In this document: one piece after another, positions 1-8,121 of the stretch | Numbering within the stretch: the stretch's first letter is position 1 | Layout: each line of letters starts with the position of its first letter | Assembly (NCBI GenBank): GCA_017506865.1 | Contig: JAFCMP010000112.1 | Coordinates: forward strand, 1,364,001-1,428,000 | DNA: 64,000 nt | DNA from: Tribonema minus | Taxonomy: Eukaryota; Sar; Xanthophyceae; Tribonematales; Tribonemataceae | Direction: 5' to 3' | Made by a program: the position numbers and the translations under genes | The notes under the pieces: model-generated | Seen by the model: the letters and a program-made list of their open reading frames with translations, nothing else | Databases searched by the model: none | What the model was told of the DNA's origin: nothing

Positions 1-1033
1 GCTCCACCAATGGGCCTACTTCAATAGCGTCCAGTTGAGGCACTGGCTTATGCCCCTGCAGCACCCGGCATGATTCTATTGTGCGATCTAAGATAAATTT
101 CATGAACCATAATGCGCCTTCAGCGCTCTCCAGTGCATCGGTATTAGCACCAGCGCGCATTTCTCGCATGGCCAGATCAAATACTGCGAGGGACGTGCGC
201 AGATCATGTGCCAGTGTTGCAGCATGGCTTCTGTTTGTCTCTATGCGAACTGCGTCGCCATGATTGAGGGTGTCGCGCTGAAACTGTTCCAGTCGTCCCT
301 GTACATTTCTTGTCACCAGATATGACGCCACCTGATCATTCCACCTGCCGACCTTGCACGTTGTTTCAACATAGATGTAGACCCCACGAGCAGTGAAGAG
401 TCGATAAATGAATGATCTACCGACACCGTCATCAACTAGATTCTTGAAACTGGCCTCGATGGCTGCGCGGTCTTCAGGGTGTACGAGGTCCAACAACAAA
501 AGCTTGTAGAGGTCATCCGGTACATAGCCGTATGCGCTGCACGCGTCATTGACGTGCAGAAACGTGTAATCATCAGCACTGTGAACGGAGAGCATGTCAC
601 TGATGTACTCCTCCACGATACCATATGCAGTCTTCAACTCATCAACTCTGCCTGCTGTCGTCACTTCAATTGCACTCAACATGAACAGAATCTTGCGCAT
701 GTTCAAGCTCACGAGAGCAACGGTGTGTACAGAAGCGCATGCACACAGAACGAGAAAAACTGCGGCTATTATGGTCGATTTGTTGAACAGCAATGTGAAA
801 CGCCATAGATGGGTTAACCCGCACGCATAGATGAACGCTACCATTGAGCCGACCACATGCAGCGCAAGTCTTTTGGTGCGATTGCCACCGGTCATGAGCA
901 CTGAAATATTTGCATACCGAATGAACACCAAGATGGCAGTTGGAATGAACAGGTAGCACAAGGCGACAATCAAGTCACAACATCTCACTATGTCATAGAC
1001 GACGGCCATATGGTGCAGGGCTAAACCTAACAT
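1..1033 (-). CDS. Ethylene-receptor-like sensor histidine kinase, 3' end off the window
   Basis: This is the first 344 codons of a membrane sensor histidine kinase; the catalytic ATPase domain lies beyond base 1. The N-terminal three or four membrane helices carry the pattern of the ethylene-binding domain of plant ETR1: an Asp (residue 20), a Tyr seven residues later, an Ile-Pro pair (30-31), and a CGLTH motif with Cys71 and His75, the copper-ligand pair in ETR1. The loop between Pro and Cys is about 11 residues longer than in ETR1. A PAS-like region follows (about 135-245, containing VHPEDR), then a HisKA dimerisation helix with LAHDLRTS and phospho-acceptor His276. The start is ATG at 1033; ATG at 1009 would place the Cys-His pair at 63/67, close to ETR1. 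Family assignment is from motifs only. Ligand and output are unknown. Confidence 0.8.
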   Translation of the reverse strand, partial: MLGLALHHMAVVYDIVRCCDLIVALCYLFIPTAILVFIRYANISVLMTGGNRTKRLALHVVGSMVAFIYACGLTHLWRFTLLFNKSTIIAAVFLVLCACASVHTVALVSLNMRKILFMLSAIEVTTAGRVDELKTAYGIVEEYISDMLSVHSADDYTFLHVNDACSAYGYVPDDLYKLLLLDLVHPEDRAAIEASFKNLVDDGVGRSFIYRLFTARGVYIYVETTCKVGRWNDQVASYLVTRNVQGRLEQFQRDTLNHGDAVRIETNRSHAATLAHDLRTSLAVFDLAMREMRAGANTDALESAEGALWFMKFILDRTIESCRVLQGHKPVPQLDAIEVGPLVE

Positions 1034-1234
1034 AGATTATTTTCCAGAGATAGAAATCTCGAGTCATCGACTCGTGTGCACTACAACGGATCGAAATGGC
1101 CATGAGGGCAGCTGCAATACAAGTAACTGCTCATCGTCATCTGCCTAGTGTTTGTGCTCAGATGGTGACATGTGGAGCAACCAGTATGCCGGGTAAGCAA
1201 TATACACGTCCAAATTTAAGTTTGTATGAGGGCT
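1034..1234. other. Intergenic gap upstream of the histidine kinase
   Basis: About 200 bases without a convincing gene lie between the kinase start and the stop of the next minus-strand gene. I see no repeat or RNA gene here. It must hold the kinase promoter. Confidence 0.5.
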
Positions 1235-2707
1235 TCACCTACCACGTGCAAAAATAGCCATTAGAACAGCTGCAGTTGTTGCAGCTCCCATGCTCGAATT
1301 TGGCGGCCTTGCCGCCAGGGCTCGTGTTACATCAAATATTGCATTTGACGGTACTTTTGCCACACTCGCCAGTTCAGAGGGACTCAAGAACCCTGTCAAC
1401 TTCGTGGCCGTTTTAATGGTGGTCATACCTGCGTATGCTAAGACACCTCCAAATGCAGTAGCAATTGAAGCCGCTACGCTCTGCCAGCCACCGGACTCAT
1501 CGACGACCTTTGTGAAGTCTGACGGAGCCGAGGCAGCTTCAGCCACTTTCAACAGTTCATCAGTGTCTCTTTGAAACAATCGTTGCAAAAATTCAGCTGA
1601 TTTTGCCGAATCCTTGAGCACCGATGTCGGAATCGCGTAAGAGTCTTCTGGAGGCGCGGGCAGAGCTAGGTAGCCGGGTCCAGGTGTCGGCAGTGCTGAT
1701 GACAGCAGCAAGCCAGCCTTCACCTGTTGTATACAGGCTACTGCATTGGCATCAGACGCTATCAGTGTCTTTACAGTAATAGGGCCTGTGACACTTGGTG
1801 GGTTCAGTACGATCCAGGCGATCAGCGCGATGACCAGTATCGCAATTGCCTTCTTCGTCATGAGCTTTCTCCCTGCGAGCTTCAAGGCCATCATCAGCAG
1901 CTTGAATGCGTTTTTAACATTGCGCAGCACGCAATCTAGGACGCGCAGAGCCATTCTCGTCCACGAGTCAGCGTCAATTTTCTTTGGCTTTGCTATGCCA
2001 ATGTACCCACCAGTCTTCATCACAACAACGAACGGATGGAGGTCCTCACCCGAGCTGAGCACATCATCTACCTCAGATTGCCATTTGCCGACCGTACCCT
2101 TGCAAATCTTGACAGCCTGCTTGTCCACCCACTTGGGATCCGGGTTTATACTGATCCAAGCTACGATGCTTTTCGGTATGTCAGAGCACCCCAGAGGCTC
2201 TTTCTCATCTTTATATTTCTTACTCCACTCGATTCGAGGGAATTCTCCGCCACAATGCTTCTCTGCAAACCTTGCGTAGCTCAATGCAATGTCCTTAAGC
2301 TTGTGCTCTAGAGCCTCAAGTTTCGGCACAACCATGGCGGATTTGTCTGATTGCACAATCTTCATAATGCCAGGCACAGACCCGTGGCCCTCGAGCAGCC
2401 GCATCGCCCTATCAGCAAACTCCCTCGCTTTCTGAGCGTCATCCGTTCTCTGACACTTTGAACGAAAACCTTCGATATCATTTTGCAAATCGGCTACTCG
2501 CGTCATGATTTTGGCAATTTTCCCTTCTACATTATCAACTTCAACTAAGCGAGTCACCAATGAGGCCGCATTGTCTTCCGGTTTATATGTCCCAGGCCCA
2601 AACTTCTTTGTGACCAGACTCCGCAATGTAGAAATTCGCATTTTCCTGAGTCGTGGTGCATCTTCGGGAGCGTACTTCATCCTTGTTTTTTTACATATCA
2701 TCATCAT
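1235..2707 (-). CDS. Unknown protein with a mid-protein membrane segment (490 aa)
   Basis: I do not recognise this protein. It has a basic N-terminus, a mostly helical first half with charged coiled-coil-like stretches, a strong hydrophobic segment near residue 300 (AIAILVIALIAWIVL, about 1790-1860), and an Ala/Thr-rich C-terminus with further weakly hydrophobic helices. The layout (cytosolic-type helical part, one clear membrane anchor, Pro-rich linker, helical tail) resembles the large unknown proteins elsewhere in this window. The frame stays open upstream through a 13-bp repeat array, so the start is uncertain. The first of three consecutive ATGs (2707) just after the array is the most economical choice, and ATG at 2680 is possible. 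A conserved non-coding element lies beyond the array. Possibly a virion membrane protein, by inference only. Confidence 0.7.
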   Translation of the reverse strand: MMMICKKTRMKYAPEDAPRLRKMRISTLRSLVTKKFGPGTYKPEDNAASLVTRLVEVDNVEGKIAKIMTRVADLQNDIEGFRSKCQRTDDAQKAREFADRAMRLLEGHGSVPGIMKIVQSDKSAMVVPKLEALEHKLKDIALSYARFAEKHCGGEFPRIEWSKKYKDEKEPLGCSDIPKSIVAWISINPDPKWVDKQAVKICKGTVGKWQSEVDDVLSSGEDLHPFVVVMKTGGYIGIAKPKKIDADSWTRMALRVLDCVLRNVKNAFKLLMMALKLAGRKLMTKKAIAILVIALIAWIVLNPPSVTGPITVKTLIASDANAVACIQQVKAGLLLSSALPTPGPGYLALPAPPEDSYAIPTSVLKDSAKSAEFLQRLFQRDTDELLKVAEAASAPSDFTKVVDESGGWQSVAASIATAFGGVLAYAGMTTIKTATKLTGFLSPSELASVAKVPSNAIFDVTRALAARPPNSSMGAATTAAVLMAIFARGR

Positions 2708-2734
2708 TTTATTTGCTGCTTGACCCTTTTCGCA

Positions 2735-2985
2735 AATGCTCTTCACAAGTGCTCTTCGCAAATGAAGTGCTCTTTGCAGGTGCTCTTTGCAGGTGCTCTT
2801 TGCAAGTACTCTTTGCAAGTGCTCTTTGCAATTGCTCTTCACAAGTGCTCTTCGCAAACCAGGTGCTCTTTGCAGGTGCTCTTCACAGGTGCTCTTTGCA
2901 AGTACTCTTCGCAAGTGCTCTTTGCAATTGCTCTTCACAAGTGCTCTTCGCAAATCAAGTGCTCTTTGCAAGTGCTTTTTCGCAC
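2735..2985. repeat. 13-bp tandem repeat array A
   Basis: Imperfect head-to-tail copies of a 13-bp unit, close to GCTCTTTGCAAGT on the plus strand. Because 13 is not a multiple of three, three units (39 bp) encode the same 13-residue peptide in every frame of a strand (KSTCKEHLQRAPA-like on the minus strand), with no stop codon. The array sits directly 5' of the membrane-protein gene ending at 1235 and directly 3' (gene direction) of conserved element copy A. Confidence 0.9.
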
Positions 2986-2989
2986 AAGT

Positions 2990-3350
2990 CCCGCATTGAT
3001 GGTGCTATAAAGGCCTATGCTTACTCAATTTTTTCACCCCAGTAACTAGCTACCTTAAAGAACTACCCGAGCTTCATTTGTAACGACCCGATAAATCTGA
3101 AAAACTTATTTTTCCAGGATTGGGCGAGGATTTTGGATATACGACAATACTGACAGTTATTTAATTCACCTTAATTAATTGAATATTACTGGAAATAATT
3201 CCGAGGGACTTTCAACCAAGGTATTTCCTGATCTTGCTGTCTCTGTCTGTGAGACTATTACCTAGAGAGATCAAAAAATTCGATGCAGACTAAGAAATTC
3301 ACAAGGTTGTGGAATGTGTAGGCGTCATATTTTGACATCTTTCATCACAT
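2990..3350 (-). repeat. Conserved non-coding element, copy A
   Basis: One of five copies in the window of an AT-rich element of 300-400 bp, given in gene direction (minus). Shared blocks include a CTACACTTTCC-like start, TAGGTAATAGTCTCACAG, GGACTTTCAACC (plus sense), an AATTAATTGAAT block, CCAGGATTGGGCGAGGAT and AACTACCCGA. A GTCTC...GAGAC hairpin potential is kept in all copies while the loop varies. No copy has a sustained reading frame through the conserved blocks. In gene direction the order is element, 13-bp array, then gene start. Function unknown: promoter or leader, replication or packaging site, or non-autonomous mobile element. Confidence 0.85.
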
Positions 3351-3487
3351 GTAGCACAGTGTAAGCGTTGAAGTATGTTGCAAATTGTCGACTCGAGATT
3401 TTGAAGTGTTCTGCAGCGCTTTTTGCATGTGCACTTCACATAACAATATTGAATTTTTATGATGGGTCACTGGTTGAAACTCAAGGT

Positions 3488-3946
3488 ATGCTTTACAGAG
3501 AGTTGGTTGAGATTGCAAGATCACTTAACGTCAAAATCCCTCAACACTGTAAAAAGGTTCAACTTGAAGACATTCTGTCAAGGCGAGGTCTGATCCAAGG
3601 AAGAGATGCTGAGTCAGCAAAACCTGCAAGATCACCGAAAGCTTCGCCACGAGCTCCATCACCCAAGGCTCCACAGAGAGCTACGAAAGCATCAAAGAGA
3701 GCTTCGAGGGCATCACCGAGGGCGTCAGCGGTGTCGCCTAACACTGCGACACCATCTCCGAGACGTACTCCAAAAGCTGCACTACCAAAAACACCAGGCA
3801 GTAAAAGAAGTCACGCAGGCGAAGGTTGGACATTGATCAGCGAAGGGCGCGATGGTGCCTCATATGTCAAGGGTACAGTGGTAAGAAAAGTATTTACTGC
3901 AAGAAGAAAGGCACACAAGGAGGCCGAGTGCCTTCAAATTCTCTAG
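3488..3946 (+). CDS. N-terminal part of an atypical protein kinase, ended by an in-frame TAG
   Basis: The start is taken at ATG 3488. The first 35 residues look like a SAP-type DNA-binding helix pair (RELVEIARSL ... QLEDILSRRGL). A low-complexity Ala/Pro/Ser/Lys-rich tail follows (about residues 40-105), like a histone H1 tail. Then comes the start of a kinase fold with a degenerate glycine loop and a VVRKVF strand where the ATP-binding Lys is expected. A TAG at 3944-3946 stops it, but the same frame continues without a further stop to 4342 and carries the rest of the kinase. The two halves are therefore one gene with a nonsense codon, or a gene read through at UAG. There is no frameshift. 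Confidence 0.65.
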   Translation: MLYRELVEIARSLNVKIPQHCKKVQLEDILSRRGLIQGRDAESAKPARSPKASPRAPSPKAPQRATKASKRASRASPRASAVSPNTATPSPRRTPKAALPKTPGSKRSHAGEGWTLISEGRDGASYVKGTVVRKVFTARRKAHKEAECLQIL

Positions 3947-4342
3947 GGAACGGGCATCGCACCTCGTTTCATATCATATGATGGCAACCTCACGCTAGAC
4001 ATGGCATTCGTGCAAGCACAGACGCTCAGAGAGTATGTGGCCAAGATGCAAGACAAAATTGCATCAGATGCGATGCAGACATCGTTTATTAACGTGTTTG
4101 AAACTTTAAGGGGGATGCAAGTGGATCCCAACGACAACAACCTGGGCAACTTTCTTGTAGATACACATGCTCAAAAAGTTTACAGGATCGACTTCTCCGA
4201 CTTCAAGCGGCGAGCTGCTCCATACCCTTTTGTGCTGCTTTCAAAGGTGTACAAGGTATTCCCACGTGTCGCAATTGCTTGGCGCCAACACCTGCAAGCT
4301 GAGATTACCCCCGAGTGGCGTCACCGTCTAGGGTACACTTAG
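3947..4342 (+). CDS. C-terminal part of the same kinase, in frame after TAG
   Basis: This segment continues the frame of the preceding half. It has GIAPRF after the C-helix region, a hinge-like segment TLREYV, the catalytic-loop equivalent DPNDNNLGNFLV (Asp and Asn of the HGDxxxxN type), and RIDFSDF as the metal-binding DFG equivalent. This matches RIO/Bud32-like small kinases; the second kinase of the window at 24242-25282 has the same plan. The only internal ATG is at 4001, after the start of the fold, so this part would not work as a kinase alone. It is either a recent pseudogene (a single C-to-T change of a Gln codon would suffice) or depends on readthrough. Confidence 0.6.
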   Translation, partial: GTGIAPRFISYDGNLTLDMAFVQAQTLREYVAKMQDKIASDAMQTSFINVFETLRGMQVDPNDNNLGNFLVDTHAQKVYRIDFSDFKRRAAPYPFVLLSKVYKVFPRVAIAWRQHLQAEITPEWRHRLGYT

Positions 4343-4399
4343 CATCAAAAGTCGAGTACAACATTCTCATTGTAAGCAGGGTGAAATTTAGCAGGGTCA

Positions 4400-5050
4400 G
4401 TGTCTTTGACGGATGTCCATATAGAAGGTGCATGGCAAAATATTGAGACCAAGTCCATCGTAGTCAAACAATTATCAGCACACATTTTTTCAGTGACTCA
4501 TTGTTCGTCAGACGGCATCACAATTTTATATGTGCATGCAAGTAATACAATGCAAGCAGCACGTCATCGTCGCATTCGTGTTCATAGGCCTGCGATAGCA
4601 GCTGCGGCGAATCAACTTTCAGTGTCGGTAGCTTTTCCGGGGCACACGTTGACATGCTCGTTTGCCCTGCACAACACATGGCTCGATGTGTACAATTTTG
4701 CACAAAGAGGATGTGCAATGCTCTACTGGTTTGATGCGGCAATACAGCTCAAGGATTTGATCAGTGTACAGGGACTCTCAGTGCTCACGCAGATACAATG
4801 TATGCTGCGCTCGCGAATGTGTATGCACATATCTGTACTACACGACACAACGCTCTTCCCCGTTTTTAAAAGTGGCAGTCGCATACCTGAGCCTGTCTTG
4901 AGCACAACTGATGCAGACGAACTCGTGGACCAGGTGTTTCCAGAGAGATTCGAAGTGAGCGCATATGATGGCATTCTGCCGAGAGGCACCACGTTCCTTA
5001 GGACGAAAAACATTGATGCAATACGCGCAAAGTTGACAAGGTGTACTTAA
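4400..5050 (+). CDS. Unknown protein without an upstream ATG
   Basis: The frame is open from 4385 to 5050, but the first ATG is at 4550 (166 residues). Longer versions would need GTG at 4400 or an upstream exon; the frame is preceded by TTTAGCAG, which resembles a 3' splice site. The product has alternating hydrophobic strands in its first two thirds and a short acidic region near the C-terminus (TTDADELVDQVF). No known domain is visible. It could be the 3' exon of a spliced gene, a 5'-truncated remnant, or an intact gene starting at 4550. Confidence 0.5.
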   Translation: MSLTDVHIEGAWQNIETKSIVVKQLSAHIFSVTHCSSDGITILYVHASNTMQAARHRRIRVHRPAIAAAANQLSVSVAFPGHTLTCSFALHNTWLDVYNFAQRGCAMLYWFDAAIQLKDLISVQGLSVLTQIQCMLRSRMCMHISVLHDTTLFPVFKSGSRIPEPVLSTTDADELVDQVFPERFEVSAYDGILPRGTTFLRTKNIDAIRAKLTRCT

Positions 5051-5381
5051 TTCCATTGATTTTATACTATCAACGTGTGCCATGCGCGTGTGAATGCAAC
5101 CAGTTTGCTCTTGTCGTCGTCATCGCTCATAATGTCTTCGCCGATTGTGTGACGAGCGCTTATTTTATACCTCACGCACACATGACATTGCCTTAGTAAG
5201 ACAACCAATTTGATTGTGGTGTTTTTTCAATACTAAGTGCAGACTATGTGCTGGCAAATCTGCCATTGGACTCTACGCAGACAGCCATGGCACTGTTGCG
5301 CAGAAAGTTGCAAGATTTGCATTATGCAACAAGAGACACTGTAGAGTCACGATTGATGAGTAGTATAGTGTGTTTAATTTA
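5051..5381. other. Gap between convergent genes
   Basis: About 330 bases between the stops of two converging genes. A plus-strand frame from 5248 overlaps the next gene, and its later part only mirrors the coiled-coil repeats of that gene. I see no RNA gene or clear terminator. Confidence 0.4.
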
Positions 5382-6129
5382 TCAAGCAATAGATGCGCGT
5401 GTGCGCTTGCGCCCCGAGAGCCCTAGCAACCTAGCAATGATGCCCTCGTTCTTGTACTCGTCGAGCTCCTCGTCCTTCTTGGCCAGCTCCTCGTCCTTCT
5501 TGGTCAGCTCCTCGTCCTTCTTGGCCAGCTCCTGGTCCATTTTTGCCAGCTCCTGATTCTTCTCCTTTAGCCCCTCGTCCTTCTTTACCAGGTCCTGGCG
5601 AAGCTGATACATTTGAGCGTTCCTGACCCGGACGAGTTGCTCAGTCTCATAAAGAAAGGACGACGTGTCGGCCAGCTCATTCTTGGTCTGCTGCAGCTCG
5701 GCCTTCATCGCCTGTGAGGTCACAATTTTGACAGATCGAGTGTCAGTACCGTTTTGTGTTAGTCACACGGCAGGCATGATTGAATACAGCACAAGCAAAT
5801 GGTCTCACATTGTAGTCGGCCATGTCAACAGTCCCGGACGGTCGCTTGTTGATGATGCACCAGGAGCCGGTCTTGTTGCGCTTGTTGAAGAGGGTGCAGG
5901 CATCATCACAAGAGAGCCAGACGTCTCTAACGCCCTTCTCAGCATCAAAGCGGATGCGGTAGCCCAATCTGCCATCAAGGCCTTCTGGAGCTGGCTTGGT
6001 GAGGCGATGCTTGACAACTCCGAGCGACCACATGTTGGCTTGTTGCCACTGGAAGAGAATGCGCGCTCCCTTGAGCTTGGCGAGGCTCTCTGGCGTCGGT
6101 GCACATACCAGTCCTTTGCTTGTCGCCAT
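5382..6129 (-). CDS. Spliced gene: Tudor/SH3-like N-terminus plus coiled coil (216 aa)
   Basis: Two exons, 6129-5809 and 5711-5382, flank a 97-nt intron that begins GTGAGACC and ends CTCACAG. Both junctions are phase 0, so exon 1 (107 codons) and exon 2 (109 codons plus stop) join in frame; without splicing exon 1 reads to a stop 21 codons into the intron. Exon 1 has a compact beta-rich segment (ILFQWQQANMWSLGVVKHR, then GYRIRFDAEKGVRDVWL) that looks like a Tudor- or SH3-like barrel. Exon 2 is a coiled coil with 7-residue repeats of the type AKKDEEL, ending in a basic tail. A chromatin- or RNA-reader tethered by a coiled coil is possible but unproven. Confidence 0.72.
5712..5808 (-). other. 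Spliceosomal-type intron, 97 nt
   Basis: The donor is AAT|GTGAGA and the acceptor CTCACAG|GCG. Removal fuses two separate minus-strand frames exactly in phase. Length and site consensus match the introns of the helicase gene at 32.4-37.2 kb. Confidence 0.7.
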
Positions 6130-6650
6130 GCTGCTCTTGCTGCTGTTGTGTCTAGGCTGTCGAAGTTGTGAATTGAGTGTGCGCTGAGAATAATGCGGGC
6201 GTTTCGCACCCCGTCGGCGTCGGTCGCTCTTTTGAAAATGCCGACTTTTAATATGTTATTGTGGAAGCCCACCGAGTCTGTGACGCCGACTTTTGATTGA
6301 AGATACACAATTGACAAGGGCGTGTAAACCTGGCCTTCCTTGACTCAGAGTGTCATTGACTCAGTGCTGCAATGTATCGAGAAAGAGTGTCAATCGTGTG
6401 AACTTAATCAATGGCCTCAATGGCCGACCGCTGTTTCCTCGCACGAACTTTTCGCCGCAATCAGACACAATTGACAGATGAATACTCTAGGTTGACTCAT
6501 TGCCTCATTGTAGCAATGTCTGCGATTGCAAGCGATGGTGTCAATTGTGTGCGCTTGTGGCATAAGAATCTATGGTGTCATTTGTGTGTCCTGATTTCAC
6601 AATTTATCGCCGCAAAATATAATATTGATACTGTTTTAACTGGGCCTGCC
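6130..6650. other. Upstream region between divergent genes
   Basis: About 520 bases. A plus-strand frame upstream of 6651 stays open from 6411, but its residues are Cys/Trp-rich and unlike the downstream domain, so I treat it as non-coding. Two stretches (about 6345-6480 and 6490-6620) share short blocks such as TTGACTCA, GTGTCAAT and TCGCCGCAA and may be an old duplication. The AT-rich AAAATATAATATTG just before 6651 is a promoter candidate. Confidence 0.4.
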
Positions 6651-8003
6651 ATGATCATCTACGCGTCAGAAGTGGCTGCGTGCATCGGCCGCAACTCATA
6701 CACGTCGGTCGATGCTATGAAGAAGAAAGTGTGGGAGCGCACGGACCAACGTTCTTACACAGCAGCCATGAAACGACACAGCCTCAGTCTGGTCCAAGAT
6801 GATTTGCCGGCATGCGTCAATCTAAATGCGGCGGTCGCATGCGACGCCAAAGATATTCCCAAACAAGTAGCCAAGATACTGACGCAACCAGTGGTGCCAG
6901 TCACCAAGCATACCATTGCTGCGGCCAAAAACGCCACTGATGTAAAGGATGTCATTCGCATATGCAAGCCCACAGTGAAGTTGGACGAAGCAACGGACAA
7001 AAGGGTAAACAAGGCCATTGTTGATGTCATGGAGCAAAAAATGAAAGAGGCGGTGTCCGTTGCAGAAGTGAAGCAAGCCACGCAAGTGAGTCAATCGAAA
7101 GCAATTGAGTCAAACAAGTCCATGGCTGAAGCCAATATTGCAAAGCAGGCCACTGAGTCTCGTCAAAAAGATGCAGAGCTGGCTAGAGTCAAGGCTGCAG
7201 AGATGGCAAAGGCTCGTAGTGCCCAAGCCGAACGTGCAGAGCGACTCAAGCGCCAGGCGCTCATCAACGAGAAACTGCGTGTTGAAGCCAAGAAAGCACA
7301 ACAAGCACTAGCCGAAAAAGCCAGAGCCGAAGCAGCAGCCAAGCGTGAAGCCGAGATGCAAATCAGACGCCTGGAAGAGGCAGCGGCAGCACAAGCCAGA
7401 GCCGATGAGCTTGTACGGCAGAAGAAAGCTGAGCTAGCTGGGACACAAGCACTGCTGGCGGAGAAGCAACGGCGCGCAGAGCTGGAGAGAGTAGCCACAG
7501 AGGCTTTCATCACAACAGCCATGCAAACGGCCAAAGTCAAAGACTGCGTCAATCTTGCCACTGAAGTCACAGGCACTGTGCACAAGAAACGCGGCATCGC
7601 CGGCGAAGATGACGGTGTTCGGGCTTATGAGCGCTATGTCAAGCAAAAGGTTGTTTTCAAGAACGACAAGTTCTTCAAAAAGTACATTGCCAAAGATCTA
7701 GCGGTGGGTGGCAGAACAGATGGTATACTTGAGGACGGCTCAAGGTTACTAGAGCACAAGAAACGCGTCAACTACTTCTATCGCAGCAATAAGGAGAAAA
7801 TACAATGCTGTGTATACATGGCCATTACAGACATACATGTGTGCGATCTGCAGCAGGAGCTGCGTGGAGAGTTTGAGATTGAAACCTACACCTTTGATGC
7901 TGACATGTGGAACAGAATCTGCGATTCCCTGAAAGACTTTGCGGATGAGGTTTTTGACATTATACGCTCACCGGAGAAGCAAGATGCGCTGCTGCAAGTC
8001 TAG
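6651..8003 (+). CDS. YqaJ-like viral exonuclease with a long coiled-coil insert (450 aa)
   Basis: The N-terminus (YASEVAACIGRN...VWERTDQRS) is the module that starts many giant-virus YqaJ-type recombination nucleases. The C-terminal part (about residues 310-430) carries the PD-(D/E)XK core: GGRTDGIL supplies the Asp and LLEHKKR the Glu-x-Lys. Between them, about residues 130-305 form an Ala/Glu/Lys/Arg-rich coiled coil that separates modules I would expect to lie closer together. The likely role is 5'-3' exonuclease activity in recombination-dependent replication. I chose ATG 6651 because it opens the conserved module and follows an AT-rich stretch. A diverged copy of its last 40 residues survives at 9449-9601. 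Confidence 0.75.
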   Translation: MIIYASEVAACIGRNSYTSVDAMKKKVWERTDQRSYTAAMKRHSLSLVQDDLPACVNLNAAVACDAKDIPKQVAKILTQPVVPVTKHTIAAAKNATDVKDVIRICKPTVKLDEATDKRVNKAIVDVMEQKMKEAVSVAEVKQATQVSQSKAIESNKSMAEANIAKQATESRQKDAELARVKAAEMAKARSAQAERAERLKRQALINEKLRVEAKKAQQALAEKARAEAAAKREAEMQIRRLEEAAAAQARADELVRQKKAELAGTQALLAEKQRRAELERVATEAFITTAMQTAKVKDCVNLATEVTGTVHKKRGIAGEDDGVRAYERYVKQKVVFKNDKFFKKYIAKDLAVGGRTDGILEDGSRLLEHKKRVNYFYRSNKEKIQCCVYMAITDIHVCDLQQELRGEFEIETYTFDADMWNRICDSLKDFADEVFDIIRSPEKQDALLQV

Positions 8004-8121
8004 GTCTATCACTAATATAAACATTTACTCAACGTGCATCATTGTGTTAAACACTGTGCAAATATAATCTTGCTTGTGTGATAAGAGCTTGAATAGGGAA
8101 TCTTAAGTGTGGCAGACAGAC

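Noticed and set aside
2653..3045. Plus-strand frames rich in LFAGALCKCSLQ through the arrays (also 38005-38394 minus, 61372-61868 plus, 62342-62698 plus)
   Set aside because: They are translations of the 13-bp repeat on the other strand, continue into the non-coding element, and lack any domain.
3880..3946. A 67-nt intron ending at the TAG of the kinase
   Set aside because: GTAAGA at 3880 could be a donor, but splicing would remove the ATP-binding strand and C-helix that are clearly coding.
5248..5556. Plus-strand frame ending in SSSSSFLASSSSFL
   Set aside because: Most of it is the complement of the coiled-coil heptads; the first 40 codons alone are not convincing.
7163..7597. Ser/Ala-rich minus-strand frame opposite the nuclease
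   Set aside because: It is the mirror of the Ala/Glu/Lys coiled coil in the YqaJ protein.
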